Below, in pieces: positions 7,605 to 14,640 of a DNA stretch of 21,554 nucleotides (position 1 is its first letter; each line of letters opens with the position of its first letter). A program made the translations under genes and the position numbers. Under the pieces are notes generated by a model that was not told where the DNA came from, ran no database searches, and saw nothing but the letters and a program-made list of their open reading frames with translations. The stretch is from a virus. The DNA lies in IMG/VR virus record IMGVR_UViG_3300010149_000223, positions 1 through 21,554 of that record; one strand, given 5' to 3'.

Positions 7605-8945
7605 TTAGTATGTACCACCGTCAATGACTGCATCTAATTGACCTAGCTGTGAAGCTGTATATGTTATCTCTCCACCTGGTTCAGTTGTAATACCTTCTAC
7701 TACAACAAATGCTTTGTTAGCATGTGATGTGTCTCTAAAGAAACCAGAGTACTTATCTGTTCCACCTTCATCATAGTTAGCGTAGAAACCTACGTCTACT
7801 GCATCTGCATCTGTTCCTGTTTGGTTATCAGCTAGTGATAACATGTTGTCATTAATGTTTACTGTAGTACTTTCTACTGTAGTTGTTGTTCCTTGAACTG
7901 TCAAGTCACCTGATAATGTTAAGTTTCTAGCACCAATGTCTGCATCACTAGATATAGTAGCACCACCAATAGCAGCACTTGCAGCATTTACTTCACCAGT
8001 AATATCTACATCACTACCGGCTGTGATTACACCTGTTACTCCTAAAGTAGTACCTACAGTAGCAGCACCAACAATGGCTGCTGATGCGGCATTAACCTCA
8101 CCAGTAATATCTACATCGTTTCCAAATGTACCTACTCCGGTAACACCTAATGTCGTTCCTACAGTAGCTGCGCCTACGATTGCAGCTGATGCGGCATTAA
8201 CCTCTCCAGTAATATCTACATCATTACCGGCTGTGATTACACCTGTTACACCTAAAGTTGTGCCAACAGTAGCTGCGCCTACAATAGCGGCAGAAGCGGC
8301 ATTAACTTCACCAGTAATATCTACATCATTACCGGCTGTGATTACGCCTGTTACACCTAATGTTGTTCCTACAGTAGCAGCACCAACAATTGCAGCAGAA
8401 GCAGCATTTACTTCACCAGCGATATCTGCATCACCGCCTACTACTGTATTGCCTGATGTTTGTACAGATGCTACTGATACAGCATTTGTTAGTTTAACTG
8501 AAATGTGAGATGTGTTAGTACCCGCAACTACAATGTGATCGTCACCAACAATTTTAACTACGTCAGTGTTAGCACCAGTAGCTACAGATAAGTTTGCTGA
8601 TGATACGTTAGCACTTGTACCAAAGTCTACATCTACTGTGTTTGCTGTAATTGTGATTGCACCTGAATCGTTAGATGTAATACCAATACCGTTAGCACCT
8701 GTTAATACTACGTTTGTGTTTGCAGCATTACCAGTACCTGTTAATTTAATTGTAGCACCATCGGTGTCAGTAACTGTACCTATTGCATAAGCGTCACCAG
8801 AAATCTGGATTACATCTGTGCCGTTTGAAGATGAAAATAACTTCTTATCGGCAAGGTTGATTGCTAATTCACCTTGTTCTAGTGCACCATTACTTGGTAC
8901 TTGACCAGCACTGGTATTTCTTTTTAATTTAATAATTGAAGCCAT
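7605..8945 (-). CDS. Repeat-containing tail-fibre-like structural protein (446 aa)
   Basis: Residues 1-42 (IIKLKRNTS...LEQGELAINLADKKLFSS) are the same N-terminal Mtd-like module as in two neighbouring proteins. Residues 43-170 are Thr/Ala/Val-rich beta sequence. Residues 177-316 are four near-perfect 35-residue repeats, with a partial fifth to about residue 331. Residues 345-420 (LTVQGTTTTVESTTVNINDN, then a DAVDVGFYANY...YSGFFRDTS block) form a domain I recognise from marine phage structural proteins. It ends DGGTY. The ATG at 8945 has AGGAG about 8 nt upstream. The composition suggests an elongated trimeric or solenoid fibre shaft with a terminal domain. Particle location is inferred, not shown. 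Confidence 0.75.
   Translation of the reverse strand: MASIIKLKRNTSAGQVPSNGALEQGELAINLADKKLFSSSNGTDVIQISGDAYAIGTVTDTDGATIKLTGTGNAANTNVVLTGANGIGITSNDSGAITITANTVDVDFGTSANVSSANLSVATGANTDVVKIVGDDHIVVAGTNTSHISVKLTNAVSVASVQTSGNTVVGGDADIAGEVNAASAAIVGAATVGTTLGVTGVITAGNDVDITGEVNAASAAIVGAATVGTTLGVTGVITAGNDVDITGEVNAASAAIVGAATVGTTLGVTGVGTFGNDVDITGEVNAASAAIVGAATVGTTLGVTGVITAGSDVDITGEVNAASAAIGGATISSDADIGARNLTLSGDLTVQGTTTTVESTTVNINDNMLSLADNQTGTDADAVDVGFYANYDEGGTDKYSGFFRDTSHANKAFVVVEGITTEPGGEITYTASQLGQLDAVIDGGTY
7998..8417 (-). repeat. Four tandem 105-bp repeats encoding 35-residue units
   Basis: These lie inside the 446-aa fibre gene (residues 177-316). Each unit reads roughly GEVNAASAAIVGAATVGTTL then GVTGVITAGNDVDIT. 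A partial fifth unit continues to about 7953. The protein repeats are almost identical while the codons differ (for example GCAGCA against GCGGCA, and different Gly/Val codons), so the units are not a very recent duplication. Such arrays can change copy number and so alter fibre length. Confidence 0.92.
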
Positions 8946-8959
8946 TTTTTTCTCCTAAT

Positions 8960-9193
8960 CTATTTTATATGATTTTGCAATCTTTCCAAAACGAATGGGC
9001 TTGTTCTACGCTTTGGTTTACTCTTAACTTTATTTATTTTTTCTAGCTCTTTGATACGTAATCTTTGAACTTGAACTTCAGTTGTTAATTGCATATTCTT
9101 TTCTGTTAATTCATTTATAATCTGTTGTTGATTTTGAATGTATTGACTTAACATTACTAATTCATCTGTATCTAAATCTTTTAAATCACTCAC
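8960..9193 (-). CDS. Small coiled-coil protein, function unknown
   Basis: The 77-aa protein is almost wholly helical and charged. Residues 10-56 (ELVMLSQYIQNQQQIINELTEKNMQL...RLRIKELEKI) have a heptad-like spacing of I/L residues, as in a parallel coiled coil. A basic tail follows (KSKPKRRTS). It begins with GTG, and that GTG shares its first base with the TAG stop of the preceding gene (TAGTG). A GGAGGG ribosome site sits inside the last codons of that gene, so translation is coupled. Wedged between structural genes, it could be a fibre trimerisation peptide, assembly chaperone or scaffold. I do not recognise a family. Confidence 0.7.
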   Translation of the reverse strand: MSDLKDLDTDELVMLSQYIQNQQQIINELTEKNMQLTTEVQVQRLRIKELEKINKVKSKPKRRTSPFVLERLQNHIK

Positions 9194-9936
9194 TAGTAAG
9201 ACCCTCCATCTAAATCGTCAAATGTAGGAGTGTCATTGCTTATCTGTAGTACCTGTCCATTAGACCCAGTAGCCTGTGCCATTGTGGATGTATTGCTAGC
9301 AAAGAATACTCCTTTATTTGTGAATGTGTTTAGTCCAGTACCACCATCACTCGTCTTTAGTGGCGATGCTAAACTATCTATTGTTGCATTATATAATGTG
9401 ACATCTTTTATACCTGTTGCAAAAGTATCTCCTTGATACCTTGCTCCTGTTACAAAAATGCTCTTACTATCAGATACTCCTGATGGTAAGTTGGATCCTA
9501 TGAAGTTTAAAGTACCTGATTGATAATCAAAGTACCATTCATCATTGTTTCCTGAACCTGTTTCAAATAACTGTGTTCCATTAGATGCTGGATTTCCTGA
9601 TCCAGCTGTATCTACATATACTTTCAATTGATATGTAGCACCAAACTTTGGTGGTATCCAGTTAGTTGTTCCTGTCTTCCATGTTCTGTTATTTGTTGCT
9701 GTTCCGTCTTCTGTTGTTTCTAACTCTGTATAAATTCTTATTACAGTTGTGTTTGCTGCTGGCATTACAGATGGAATGTTTCCTATATCTGACCATACCT
9801 CATTAGGTTTAATTATTAAGTCTGATACAATAGCTTCATTGGGAGCTTTCTTATTTGCATTAGTATCTGTCTTAGCTTTACTAAATCCTACCTTCTTCCA
9901 CAGTAAGTCTACTTTTTGGGTATCACTTATAGCCAT
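9193..9936 (-). CDS. Virion structural protein, tail-fibre-like (247 aa)
   Basis: The N-terminus MAISDTQKVDLLWKKVGFSK then AKTDTNANKKAPNEA is a pattern I associate with structural proteins of marine T4-like phages. Residues 95-165 (WIPPKFGATYQLKVYVD...NDEWYFDYQSGTLNF) read as a beta-sandwich-like domain. Residues 190-247 contain a fibre motif (LKTSDGGTGLNTFTNKGVFF) and a QATGSNGQVLQISND segment, ending LDGGSY. The ATG at 9936 overlaps the preceding stop (TAATG) and uses a GGAGGT ribosome site within that gene's last codons. It probably connects or decorates fibres or the baseplate. The family memory is mine and was not checked; the exact role is unknown. Confidence 0.75.
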   Translation of the reverse strand: MAISDTQKVDLLWKKVGFSKAKTDTNANKKAPNEAIVSDLIIKPNEVWSDIGNIPSVMPAANTTVIRIYTELETTEDGTATNNRTWKTGTTNWIPPKFGATYQLKVYVDTAGSGNPASNGTQLFETGSGNNDEWYFDYQSGTLNFIGSNLPSGVSDSKSIFVTGARYQGDTFATGIKDVTLYNATIDSLASPLKTSDGGTGLNTFTNKGVFFASNTSTMAQATGSNGQVLQISNDTPTFDDLDGGSY

Positions 9937-12900
9937 TATTCGACCTCCAACTGTGATAAGTAGTCACCATCATCTAACTTTATTCCTACTAATATTTGAT
10001 TGTTAAATGAGTCAGTAGCATTCTGATCACCTAGTGTTAATGTAAATCCTGCATTACTATATGTAGTGCCATCTATAATTCTATCACCTGATGTGAATGC
10101 ACAACCATCAGAACCATTACCACCATTGCCTGTATCTGCTCCAGGTGTTCCTGCACCACCGTATGTAGTACCTGCATCTAACCAACCGTTTAATCCTGAT
10201 GCGTCATCTATAGCTGTGTTAGGAGCTGCAATAAAGAAGCCTGATACTTTACCAGTTAGCTTGACTGTAAAGTTTGCCATTGTAGTTCTTTTGAATGCAA
10301 ATCTAAAATACTGTGTTCCACTTCTACCTGTAGCTAAGTCTGGTCCTACTGGTAAGTATCCACTAGATAGGTTTGTATCGTAGTGTTGTAAATTTCCATA
10401 TCTAACTACTGCTTCATCCGTACCTGCAATAGTTACCGCACCTGTCCAATTGTTAGATGCGTAATAATCTTGGCCACTATTGAATGTTGGTGTTGAACCA
10501 GACCATCCAGTTACAATTCTTAAACCATCAGTATTGAACCCAGCACCTAAATCATCTGACACTGGTATACCTGTTTCATTTACTCCTGACGATGTTCCAT
10601 TGTAAACTGCAACCTTTGTATTTGAGAATGCTACTGTGCTACCAGTACCATTAACATTTTCCATATTCATGTTAAAACCTTCTACTCTTCTACCTCCACC
10701 ATTAACATTTATTTGGAAAGTATCAATGTTTACATTTGCACCCATACCTGTATTTGCTTTTGGTTTACCGCTAGATAATAATCCAGAAGGCAATATTGTA
10801 TAGTCTTTATATTGTGTACTAAATGATGATCCACTATCACCTTCAATATTAGTGCCACTTGTAATGTTAAATATGTTGCTATCATTCTTATAGCATTGAC
10901 CTGCAACGTTGCTTACCAATGCTCCTGCTACGTTTAGTGTAGCATCATTTGTATAGTATGGAATTCCAGATACATATGCTAGTGTTCCAGCAGAGTTCTG
11001 TGTCAACGTTGTTCCACTAAAATTAATTACTGGTGTACCAGTTAAATTATCTTTTACAAATTGTAATACTGAGGTGTTTCCTGTTTCACTGTGATTGAGC
11101 TTGTATGTGTGAACACCATTAGCTAAACTAGACTTAGATACTCTAGATCTAAAGCCAGAATATAATCCTGGAGCATATATTCTACTTGTACTACCTACAC
11201 TAGATCCTGTGGCATTGAAGTTATAGAAATCTAATTCATCAACGACTACTAATGAATTATTAGTACCAGTGTCATCTCCTGCTGTAAAATTAATTGTTCC
11301 ATCTACTGATCCATCAACTATAGCAGATAAGCTACCTGTGCTAGCATCATATACTACCTGGGAGTTTGCTTCTCCTGTGGTCTCAATTGAACTTGATGTT
11401 GTATATCTTGTAATGGAATCCCCTTCTCCGAGCGTCGATTCTGTTGAATGATCGATATGCTCTGCTGCGAGTCTTGGTGATGATCCAACTGATGATGAGG
11501 TAAGACTGAATGACTTTCCAGACAAACCTTCTGGAGCTCCAATTGATGTGTTGAAGATCTTAATCTGTTTAGATGTTGTGTTAGGCAATGCACTTGGACT
11601 CGCTGTTGAGTGAGTATTGATTGTGAATGTAATCGTGTTCCTTCCTGTGCCTGAACCTGATGAATATGAATGTGCGAGTCTTGCTCCTTGTGTTCCACCA
11701 TCGACGCTTGTGTTTGACACGCTGTCAGTAGAACTGTCACCCCAATTGACAAAGAAAGATGCAACGACATCATTTGCATTTGTTGTTTCGTTTTCAAGAT
11801 AAATTGTTTCACCTGTATTAGCCTCTGTAATTTCTGATCCGCTTGATGCAACATTATATAGATCAAAGTCTGATATTGGATCTGCTGTAAACAATGTTAT
11901 TAAATCTGTTACTGTTTGAGTTGCTGAATTGCCTTCACCAAGTGCTCCAGTGTTCTTTGCTGTTACTGATATATCAAAAGGGGAGTTGGTATTATCAGTG
12001 TAAGTATGCGATGGCGTCGAGCTTGTTACATTGCTGTTAGAACTACCATCTCCCCAATCAATATCAAAAGCGTTAGCATTTCCTACTACGTTTAGTGTGA
12101 GTGTTGCAACTAATGGTGCACCACCTGTGTTTCCTGATGTGCATGTTACCACGACATCTCTTACGTATGTTTTTTGATGTATGTTAAACATTACTTCGTT
12201 CATAGAATCTATTGCATTAGCAACACTGGTTGATTCTGTTATTGATGTTACTGCACCTTCTATGTTTCCTGATCCTGAACCATTGGCATATATTCCATCT
12301 GTTGGTAATCCAACAGTTACTGCTGAACCTACTGTGTTAATTGCACCTACTAAATTATCTACGTACAGTTTAGTGGTAGCATCTGTATCACTTGATGGTG
12401 CTGATCCTAATGTTATTTGATTTGCAAATACTGTCTTATAGTTTGATGATGATGTTCCTAATGTAAATGTATCGTCTGTTGTAGGTACTATATTATTGTT
12501 TACTGATGCACCTAATGATATTACATCACCACCATCACCAAGTGATATATTATCACCTCTTAATACTATATCGCCATTTACTGTAAGAGTGTTAGCTATA
12601 TTAACATCTACAAAATCACCCGTATTAGCTGTGACTATGTTTGCAGTTACATTACCTGTAGCTGATAAGTTGTCACCAGATTGTGTTCCTATAGTTAATG
12701 TGTTAACTGTTAATACATCTATTCCACCAGTTGAGTTGGCTACAATAGCTGCACTGTTTGTTAATGTACCAGGTGTAACATTGAGCAATGCTACATCACT
12801 TCCACCTGCTATCTTTATTACTTCATTGGAATCAGAATTAGCACCAATAAATAGATTGTTTGAAGCAAATGAATAAGCTAGTTCACCGTTAGCCAATACC

Positions 12901-12953
12901 GTAGGCGTGGCATTAACGTGACTTCTTTTTATTTGAATAGTTGAGTCTGGCAC
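9936..12953 (-). CDS. Large virion surface protein with PKD-like domains (1005 aa)
   Basis: This is a large beta-rich structural protein. Residues 1-47 (IQIKRSHVNATPTVLANGEL, then AYSFASNNLFIG) are the Mtd-like N-terminal module shared with neighbours. Residues 75-200 are a fibre-like Val/Thr/Asn region with the ATTKLYVDNLV motif at 192-202. Residues 265-350 form a PKD-like Ig domain with DWGDGSS (299-305) and PSHTY (314-318). A second copy at 375-465 has VNWGDSST (402-409) and LAHSYSSG (426-433). The C-terminal half is Ser/Gly/Thr-rich without a motif I recognise. PKD-like domains on phage particles are thought to help bind carbohydrate or host surfaces. It starts with GTG at 12953, overlapping the TAG of the upstream gene, with GGAGGT upstream. 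No protease or lyase motif is seen. Confidence 0.78.
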   Translation of the reverse strand: MPDSTIQIKRSHVNATPTVLANGELAYSFASNNLFIGANSDSNEVIKIAGGSDVALLNVTPGTLTNSAAIVANSTGGIDVLTVNTLTIGTQSGDNLSATGNVTANIVTANTGDFVDVNIANTLTVNGDIVLRGDNISLGDGGDVISLGASVNNNIVPTTDDTFTLGTSSSNYKTVFANQITLGSAPSSDTDATTKLYVDNLVGAINTVGSAVTVGLPTDGIYANGSGSGNIEGAVTSITESTSVANAIDSMNEVMFNIHQKTYVRDVVVTCTSGNTGGAPLVATLTLNVVGNANAFDIDWGDGSSNSNVTSSTPSHTYTDNTNSPFDISVTAKNTGALGEGNSATQTVTDLITLFTADPISDFDLYNVASSGSEITEANTGETIYLENETTNANDVVASFFVNWGDSSTDSVSNTSVDGGTQGARLAHSYSSGSGTGRNTITFTINTHSTASPSALPNTTSKQIKIFNTSIGAPEGLSGKSFSLTSSSVGSSPRLAAEHIDHSTESTLGEGDSITRYTTSSSIETTGEANSQVVYDASTGSLSAIVDGSVDGTINFTAGDDTGTNNSLVVVDELDFYNFNATGSSVGSTSRIYAPGLYSGFRSRVSKSSLANGVHTYKLNHSETGNTSVLQFVKDNLTGTPVINFSGTTLTQNSAGTLAYVSGIPYYTNDATLNVAGALVSNVAGQCYKNDSNIFNITSGTNIEGDSGSSFSTQYKDYTILPSGLLSSGKPKANTGMGANVNIDTFQINVNGGGRRVEGFNMNMENVNGTGSTVAFSNTKVAVYNGTSSGVNETGIPVSDDLGAGFNTDGLRIVTGWSGSTPTFNSGQDYYASNNWTGAVTIAGTDEAVVRYGNLQHYDTNLSSGYLPVGPDLATGRSGTQYFRFAFKRTTMANFTVKLTGKVSGFFIAAPNTAIDDASGLNGWLDAGTTYGGAGTPGADTGNGGNGSDGCAFTSGDRIIDGTTYSNAGFTLTLGDQNATDSFNNQILVGIKLDDGDYLSQLEVE

Positions 12954-13207
12954 TAGAAAGTACCTCCATCAATAGGTAATGCTTTTAAAACGTATTCATC
13001 GTTTGTAGCATCATATACTAATGTACCTCCATCAACTTCTGTTGTATCATTTACATCAAGTAGATCAGCTATTTTTGTTTTACCGCCGCCTAGTCCACCT
13101 GATGATAATGTTACCGTGTTAGTACTTGTAGCGCCTTGTATGCCACCACTTCCGCCTATGCTCACTTTTATATTTGATGAAGTTTGATTGAATAGAGTGT
13201 TAGCCAT
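12953..13207 (-). CDS. Small Gly-rich fibre-like structural protein (84 aa)
   Basis: The protein has a Gly/Ser/Thr-rich first half (IGGSGGIQG, LSSGGLGGGKT) and a second half, IADLLDVNDTTEVDGGTLVY followed by DATNDEYVLK, that matches the 'L-x-DVxDT...dGxxLvYDaxxxxwv' linker common in phage tail fibres. It ends IDGGTF. The ATG at 13207 overlaps the stop of the previous gene (TAATG) and has AGAGGT about 10 nt upstream. Likely a small virion surface component or adaptor for the large PKD-like protein encoded next. The fibre-linker match is the only functional clue. Confidence 0.68.
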   Translation of the reverse strand: MANTLFNQTSSNIKVSIGGSGGIQGATSTNTVTLSSGGLGGGKTKIADLLDVNDTTEVDGGTLVYDATNDEYVLKALPIDGGTF

Positions 13208-13536
13208 TATTTGGTTACCTCTGGTGTAACTGTGACTATGCCTTCTAATATTCTAGATTTAACATTAGACACATCTGTCAGTTCTACATCATATACATAT
13301 CTTCCAGCACTCATACTGGATGTCACTGCGTTATTGAGAGTAAGTGTTAGGGTGCCTGTATTGTTTGCTAAAGAGGCTGAAAAGTTTGTTGCGTTTGATG
13401 ATGAGTGTGTTTTTCTTATTTGTGAGGCTGCAGACATCCCAGTCAAATCTAACTGTAATCCGCTATTATCTGTTAAGTTAACTGACGTTGTAAAGTCAGT
13501 GCCTTGGTCTATTAGAATATTAACTCTAGTTGCCAT
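13207..13536 (-). CDS. Small beta-rich virion protein, baseplate/fibre N-domain-like (109 aa)
   Basis: The sequence MATRVNILIDQGTDFTTSVN then LTDNSGLQLDLTGMSAASQI, and later SAGRYVYDVELTDVSNVKSR with ILEGIVTVTPEVT, reads as a compact Ig-like or BppU-N-like beta domain. I recall similar small proteins in T4-like cyanophages as structural. It is the first gene of the fibre gene run. A perfect late promoter (13562..13569) and a strong GTAGGAG ribosome site precede it. A 9-bp stem (13538..13567) could mask that ribosome site in transcripts from further upstream. The family is not named with certainty. Confidence 0.7.
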   Translation of the reverse strand: MATRVNILIDQGTDFTTSVNLTDNSGLQLDLTGMSAASQIRKTHSSSNATNFSASLANNTGTLTLTLNNAVTSSMSAGRYVYDVELTDVSNVKSRILEGIVTVTPEVTK

Positions 13537-13537
13537 C

Positions 13538-13567
13538 TAAATACTCCTACATATGCACGAGTATTTA
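13538..13567 (-). promoter_or_regulatory. RNA stem-loop that would mask a ribosome binding site in read-through transcripts
   Basis: In minus-strand RNA, UAAAUACUC (13559..13567) pairs perfectly with GAGUAUUUA (13538..13546) across a 12-nt loop. The 3' arm contains the GAG of the AGGAG ribosome site for the gene starting at 13536. The 5' arm overlaps the TATAAATA late promoter, so a transcript begun at that promoter would lack most of the arm and leave the site free. In T4, lysozyme gene e and other late genes use this arrangement to block translation of early read-through RNA. Confidence 0.6.
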
Positions 13568-13569
13568 TA
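13562..13569 (-). promoter_or_regulatory. T4-type late promoter for the fibre gene run
   Basis: This is a perfect TATAAATA on the minus strand, in the 46-nt gap between the accessory cassette and the first fibre gene. Its spacing to the ATG at 13536 leaves room for a short leader carrying the GTAGGAG ribosome site. It probably drives 13207..13536 and the coupled genes after it, as far as the hairpin at 7573. Confidence 0.78.
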
Positions 13570-13582
13570 ACAACCGGTAGAT

Positions 13583-13918
13583 CTACTTGTTGATTTTAAC
13601 TATGTTCCTGGTATGAATTATTCTATTGCTTTTACATTTGTATTCAAGTTGATCTTTATTATATCCTTCTAAGCAATCTAATGCTCTCTTTGTGTTTCCA
13701 TACATTATAAACCATAATGTATTTTGATCAACTAGTTTTAATTCTGTTACAGCTTGTTGGCCTTTGGCTTGAGCTTTTCTTTTTAAGAAGTGATTGTTAA
13801 ATAATACTTCTAGACCAATAAGATCGCTATAAAACTCATTAGGATTTTGATATGCGTTCCAGTAATTTCTATATTCTTCTACAAGGGCGAATTTGAAATC
13901 CTTTCTAAACTCTCTCAT
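13583..13918 (-). CDS. Hypothetical protein (111 aa), last gene of accessory cassette
   Basis: I do not recognise this protein. It is charged and probably helical, with MREFRKDFKFALVEEYRNYW then NAYQNPNEFY at the start and a basic C-terminus (KCKSNRIIHTRNIVKINK). Two features stand out: the NTLWFIMYGNTKRALDCLEG segment at residues 66-85, and many Lys/Arg residues. The ATG overlaps the stop of the oxygenase-like gene by 4 nt (ATGA), so it is translationally coupled to that gene and probably works in the same process. No signal peptide or membrane segment is seen. Confidence 0.7.
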   Translation of the reverse strand: MREFRKDFKFALVEEYRNYWNAYQNPNEFYSDLIGLEVLFNNHFLKRKAQAKGQQAVTELKLVDQNTLWFIMYGNTKRALDCLEGYNKDQLEYKCKSNRIIHTRNIVKINK

Positions 13919-14640
13919 TTTTGTTCTTCTGGGGTGAGCTCATCAACAATGTCTGCCCAAATGTTTTCATCAAATACTACCCATCCTAAAGTAATTCTTG
14001 GACCGCCATATGCTGCATGCCATAATAATTTATCATGCTCTTCTTTCTTACCATAGTAGCCTAGCTTACAATGCCATCCTACAGGATCATCTAAATGAAC
14101 TAAATGTTTATCAGGGTCTGCCAATAATGTGCCTTTAGGTTGTCCTGTCGGATCAATGTTTCTCCAGTATCCTTTACCAGTAGGATTCCATGTAAACAAA
14201 CAATTAAATCCTGGTACATTCCAATTAGTATGCCATGCAATGTATCCATCTTCTGGATAAAACATTTTTAGTGCACAAAATTTATATCCAATATATGAAC
14301 CAAGCTCATCATCAAGTTCTCTAGATTTCTCTATATATTTCTTTATCCATAATTTTTCATCAGGTGTAAATCTATGCCCCTCATGTTGTAATGTTTTAGC
14401 TAATGTTGGCTCATTCATATCGTACCCATAACTATCTGGTGGATATCCATCATGAGTATCTACAGGCATACTTCTTAAACATTCTAACGAGGTTGAATAT
14501 TCAGACCTATTTTCTTTTTTAAATTTGCCTTTGGTTTTCCAGTTAGGTAGATTTACGTCAGGTCTATTTTCTGACATAAATTTACTGTACTTATCTAAGA
14601 TCTGTAAAAGATCCGTATTGAGAGTCAATATCTGCTTCAT
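13915..14640 (-). CDS. Probable 2OG-Fe(II) oxygenase-like protein
   Basis: The 241-aa protein has a core that looks like a double-stranded beta-helix oxygenase. Residues 117-141 (IGYKFCALKMFYPEDGYIAW, HTNWN) supply a candidate metal-binding H137-x-N139. H190 (VGWHCK) or H208 (LLWHAAYGGPR) could be the distal His, and R215 (GPRITLGWVV) the 2-oxoglutarate-binding Arg, in the typical final 'H...G.RxtLgw' strand. The usual Asp of HxD is Asn here, so activity is not certain. Such genes are common in marine T4-like phages, with mostly unknown substrates. The ATG at 14640 has AAGGA about 8 nt upstream and overlaps the glycosyltransferase end by 50 nt. An internal Met at 14574 lacks a ribosome site. 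Alternatives are a cupin-like fold or an inactive relative. Confidence 0.55.
   Translation of the reverse strand: MKQILTLNTDLLQILDKYSKFMSENRPDVNLPNWKTKGKFKKENRSEYSTSLECLRSMPVDTHDGYPPDSYGYDMNEPTLAKTLQHEGHRFTPDEKLWIKKYIEKSRELDDELGSYIGYKFCALKMFYPEDGYIAWHTNWNVPGFNCLFTWNPTGKGYWRNIDPTGQPKGTLLADPDKHLVHLDDPVGWHCKLGYYGKKEEHDKLLWHAAYGGPRITLGWVVFDENIWADIVDELTPEEQK

Noticed and set aside
7936-8508. A 190-aa open frame on the plus strand
   Set aside because: It lies antisense to the 35-residue repeat region of the fibre gene; its own repeats (SPVISTSLPAVITPVTP-type) mirror those units, and it has no context as a gene.
8960-8970. ATATAAAATAG before the 446-aa fibre gene as a late promoter
   Set aside because: It has an extra A compared with TATAAATA and is coding sequence for the end of the coiled-coil protein; the match is not good enough.
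11354-11866. A 170-aa minus-strand frame rich in Gln and His
   Set aside because: It is a second-frame reading inside the 1005-aa structural gene, with a low-complexity composition that suggests a shadow.
13211-13540. Plus-strand 109-aa frame opposite the small structural gene
   Set aside because: It mirrors the minus-strand gene almost end to end, has no ribosome site or promoter, and the minus gene fits its operon.
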